Positions 62,401 through 64,000 of a stretch of DNA of 64,000 bases are shown here, in pieces; positions within the stretch are counted from its first letter, which is position 1, and each line of letters starts with the position of its first letter. The notes under the pieces were generated by a model that was not told the DNA's origin, did not search any database, and was given only the letters and a program-made list of their open reading frames with translations. The translations under genes and the position numbers were made by a program. This DNA is from Actinacidiphila oryziradicis (GTDB lineage Bacteria; Actinomycetota; Actinomycetes; Streptomycetales; Streptomycetaceae), in contig NZ_SUMC01000003.1 of NCBI RefSeq assembly GCF_005047355.1, positions 124,001 through 188,000 of the forward strand, written 5' to 3'.

Positions 62401-63140
62401 ACGCCGAGCCCGCCGACCAGATCCGTCTTCTCGAAGTCCAGGCCCTCGACTCTCGCATCGGGCAGCTGGACCACAAGCGCAGGAATCTCCCCGAGCACGC
62501 CGAGCTCGAGCGCCTCAACGCCGATGTCACCCAGCTGCGTGACCTGCTGGTCGCCGCCCAGACGGAGGAGAGCGACACCGCCCGCGAGCAGACCAAGGCC
62601 GAGCAGGACGTCGACCTGGTCCGCCAGCGCGCCGTCCGCGACCAGCAGCGGCTCGACTCCGGCGCCGTCACCTCGCCGAAGGACCTGGAGAACCTCCAGC
62701 ACGAGATCGTCTCCCTCGCCAAGCGGCAGAGCGACCTGGAGGACGTCGTACTGGAGGTCATGGAGCGCCGCGAGTCCATGCAGGAGCGGGTGGGCGAGCT
62801 GAGCGGCCGCCTCGGATCCGTGGAGGCCAAGGCCGCCGACGCCGAGATCCGCAAGGCCAAGGCCGTCCAGGAACTCGACGCCGGGAGTTTCACCGCCGCC
62901 AAGGAGCGCGAGATCGTCGCCGGCGCCGTCCCCGCCGATCTGCTCAAGCTCTACGACAAGCTGCGCGCCCAGTCCGGCGGCATCGGTGCCGCCCGGCTCT
63001 ACCAGAAGCGCTGCGAGGGCTGCCGTCTGGAGCTCAACATCACCGAGCTCAACGAGGTCCGGACCGCCCCCGCGAACTCGGTCGTCCGGTGCGAGAACTG
63101 CCGGCGCATCCTGGTCCGCACGCCGGAGTCCGGTCTGTAA
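62397..63140 (+). CDS. Zinc-ribbon coiled-coil protein (CdsZ-type) with CTG start
   Basis: 247 residues. Residues 5-175 are a long coiled coil (LRDLLVAAQTEESDTAREQT, GELSGRLGSVEAKAADAEIR). The C-terminal C4 zinc ribbon reads RCEGCRLELN...VVRCENCRRILV. The only start with a Shine-Dalgarno is CTG 62397 (AGGAG 8 nt upstream), giving a CTGA overlap with the Nif3 stop; no ATG, GTG or TTG occurs in frame for a long way. CdsZ-type proteins are reported to be essential in actinobacteria. RNase H/phosphatase follows with a TAATG overlap. Confidence 0.87.
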   Translation: MNAEPADQIRLLEVQALDSRIGQLDHKRRNLPEHAELERLNADVTQLRDLLVAAQTEESDTAREQTKAEQDVDLVRQRAVRDQQRLDSGAVTSPKDLENLQHEIVSLAKRQSDLEDVVLEVMERRESMQERVGELSGRLGSVEAKAADAEIRKAKAVQELDAGSFTAAKEREIVAGAVPADLLKLYDKLRAQSGGIGAARLYQKRCEGCRLELNITELNEVRTAPANSVVRCENCRRILVRTPESGL

Positions 63141-64000
63141 TGGCGGCTCGTACGTTTGTCGTCGAGGCGGACGGCGGCTCCCGGGGCAACCCGGGGCCCG
63201 CCGGTTACGGCGCTGTCGTCCTTGACCCGGCGTCGGGGGAGCCGCTGGCCGAGGCCGCCGAGTACATCGGCACCGCGACCAACAACGTCGCCGAGTACCG
63301 GGGGCTCATCGCCGGGCTGCGTGCGGCCCACGCGCTGGACCCGGACGCGCGGATCCGGGTGCGGATGGACTCCAAGCTCGTCGTCGAGCAGATGTCGGGC
63401 CGCTGGAAGATCAAGCACCCGGACATGCGTCCGCTCGCTGCCGAGGCCAAGACCGTCTTCCCGGCGGACCAGGTGACCTACGAATGGATCCCGCGCGAGA
63501 GGAACAAACACGCCGACCGGCTCGCCAACGAGGCCATGGACGCCGGCAAGAAGGGCAAGAAGTGGGAGCCCAGCCGCTCCACCGCCGCTCTCGCCAGCGC
63601 GACCGCTGCCGCCACCGTTCCTGATCCTGAGCTCCTCGACGAGCCGAAGGAGACCGCCGCCGCCGGGTGGGGCGGCGACATGGGGCCGCCCACCACCTTC
63701 GTACTGCTCCGGCACGGCGAGACCCTCCTCACGCCCGAGAAACGGTTCTCCGGCAGCGGTGGCACCGATCCCGAGCTGTCGGAGAAGGGCCGCTGGCAGG
63801 CGGAGCGCGTCGCCGAGTCGCTTGCTGCCCGTGGCACGATCCAGGCGGTCGTCAGCTCGCCGCTGAAGCGCTGCCGGGAGACCGCCGAGACGGTGGGCCG
63901 GCGGCTCGGACTCGACGTCCGCATCGACGAAGGCGTGCGCGAGACCGACTTCGGCGCCTGGGAAGGGCTCACCTTCGCCGAGGTGAAGGAGCGCTACCCG
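63140..64000 (+). CDS. Bifunctional RNase H / acid phosphatase (3' partial)
   Basis: 287 residues visible; the gene runs off the window. Residues 1-140 are RNase HI: VEADGGSRGNPGPAGYGAVV, TATNNVAEYRGLIAGLRAAH, RMDSKLVVEQMSGRWKIKHP, RERNKHADRLANEAMD. After an Ala/Thr/Pro linker comes a histidine phosphatase: TFVLLRHGETLLTPEKRFSG (R-H-G), SPLKRCRETAETVGRRLGLD and ETDFGAWEGLTF. The layout is that of Rv2228c/alpha-ribazole-phosphatase-like fusions, linking RNA-DNA hybrid cleavage to a phosphatase (cobalamin-related in some). ATG 63140 overlaps the cdsZ TAA. Confidence 0.93.
   Translation, partial: MAARTFVVEADGGSRGNPGPAGYGAVVLDPASGEPLAEAAEYIGTATNNVAEYRGLIAGLRAAHALDPDARIRVRMDSKLVVEQMSGRWKIKHPDMRPLAAEAKTVFPADQVTYEWIPRERNKHADRLANEAMDAGKKGKKWEPSRSTAALASATAAATVPDPELLDEPKETAAAGWGGDMGPPTTFVLLRHGETLLTPEKRFSGSGGTDPELSEKGRWQAERVAESLAARGTIQAVVSSPLKRCRETAETVGRRLGLDVRIDEGVRETDFGAWEGLTFAEVKERYP

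Overview
The window is high-GC actinobacterial DNA, almost certainly from a Streptomyces chromosome. The evidence is strong G/C bias at third codon positions, GTG/TTG/CTG starts, GTGA/ATGA gene overlaps, XRE-DUF5753/DUF397 pairs, F420-type and mycobacterial-like enzymes, and intergenic repeats of the kind common in Streptomyces. There are about 62 protein genes, one tRNA (Val, anticodon UAC), one yybP-ykoY riboswitch, a family of short MITE-like elements and several gene remnants. No rRNA, CRISPR array, prophage or antibiotic cluster is visible.

Layout. 1-3 kb: the end of a Ter-type biosynthetic module (phosphoribosyltransferase/TRSP, StiP protease, HAD phosphatase). 3-10.3 kb: regulators, DUF1707 protein, small kinase, O-methyltransferase, TatA and conserved hypotheticals. 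10.5-17.2 kb: flavoprotein, DoxX, DedA, then a BlaI-type repressor, a polyprenyl-phosphate mannose synthase and a divergent GT-C-like membrane transferase that share CTAC-N6-GTAG operators. 17.5-21.8 kb: tRNA-Val, PhoD phosphatase, secreted HNH nuclease, FetB-like permease, and a manganese-riboswitch-controlled GDT1 exporter. 21.8-30.6 kb: a nine-gene minus-strand operon matching the Nit1C / nitrogen-starvation (Sll0783-Sll0787, MSMEG_0565-0572) cluster. It holds one active-looking nitrilase, a second nitrilase paralogue that has lost its catalytic Cys and Glu, and an amidohydrolase.

30.9-41.7 kb: HAD phosphatase, hypotheticals, FUSC and MFS transporters, a pair of related helical proteins, an MhuD-like heme-degrading enzyme, a DUF2087/DUF5753 chimera, and a regulator/hydrolase pair whose start codons lie inside mirror-image leaderless promoters. 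41.8-48.4 kb and 56.8-59.8 kb: two blocks of a steroid side-chain regulon (CYP125-like P450, FadA5-like thiolase, MBL hydrolase, aldehyde dehydrogenase, ferredoxin, KstR; and hydratase, alcohol dehydrogenase, SDR). Four KstR-like operators link the blocks. Between them are a GT4/methyltransferase/toroid operon, an LLM F420 oxidoreductase, an amidase and membrane proteins. 61.5-64 kb: the conserved Nif3 - zinc-ribbon (CdsZ) - RNase H/acid phosphatase operon, cut by the window end.

The regulatory logic that can be read directly is: BlaI over mannose-lipid glycosylation genes, KstR over steroid oxidation, Mn2+ riboswitch over GDT1, and a symmetric promoter/operator at 40.8 kb. Three MITE copies (30.8, 47.5, 53.6 kb) each sit so that their TAGGGCC terminus forms the stop codon of the neighbouring gene. 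Product names are from recognisable sequence features and remembered family sequences, not from database searches.
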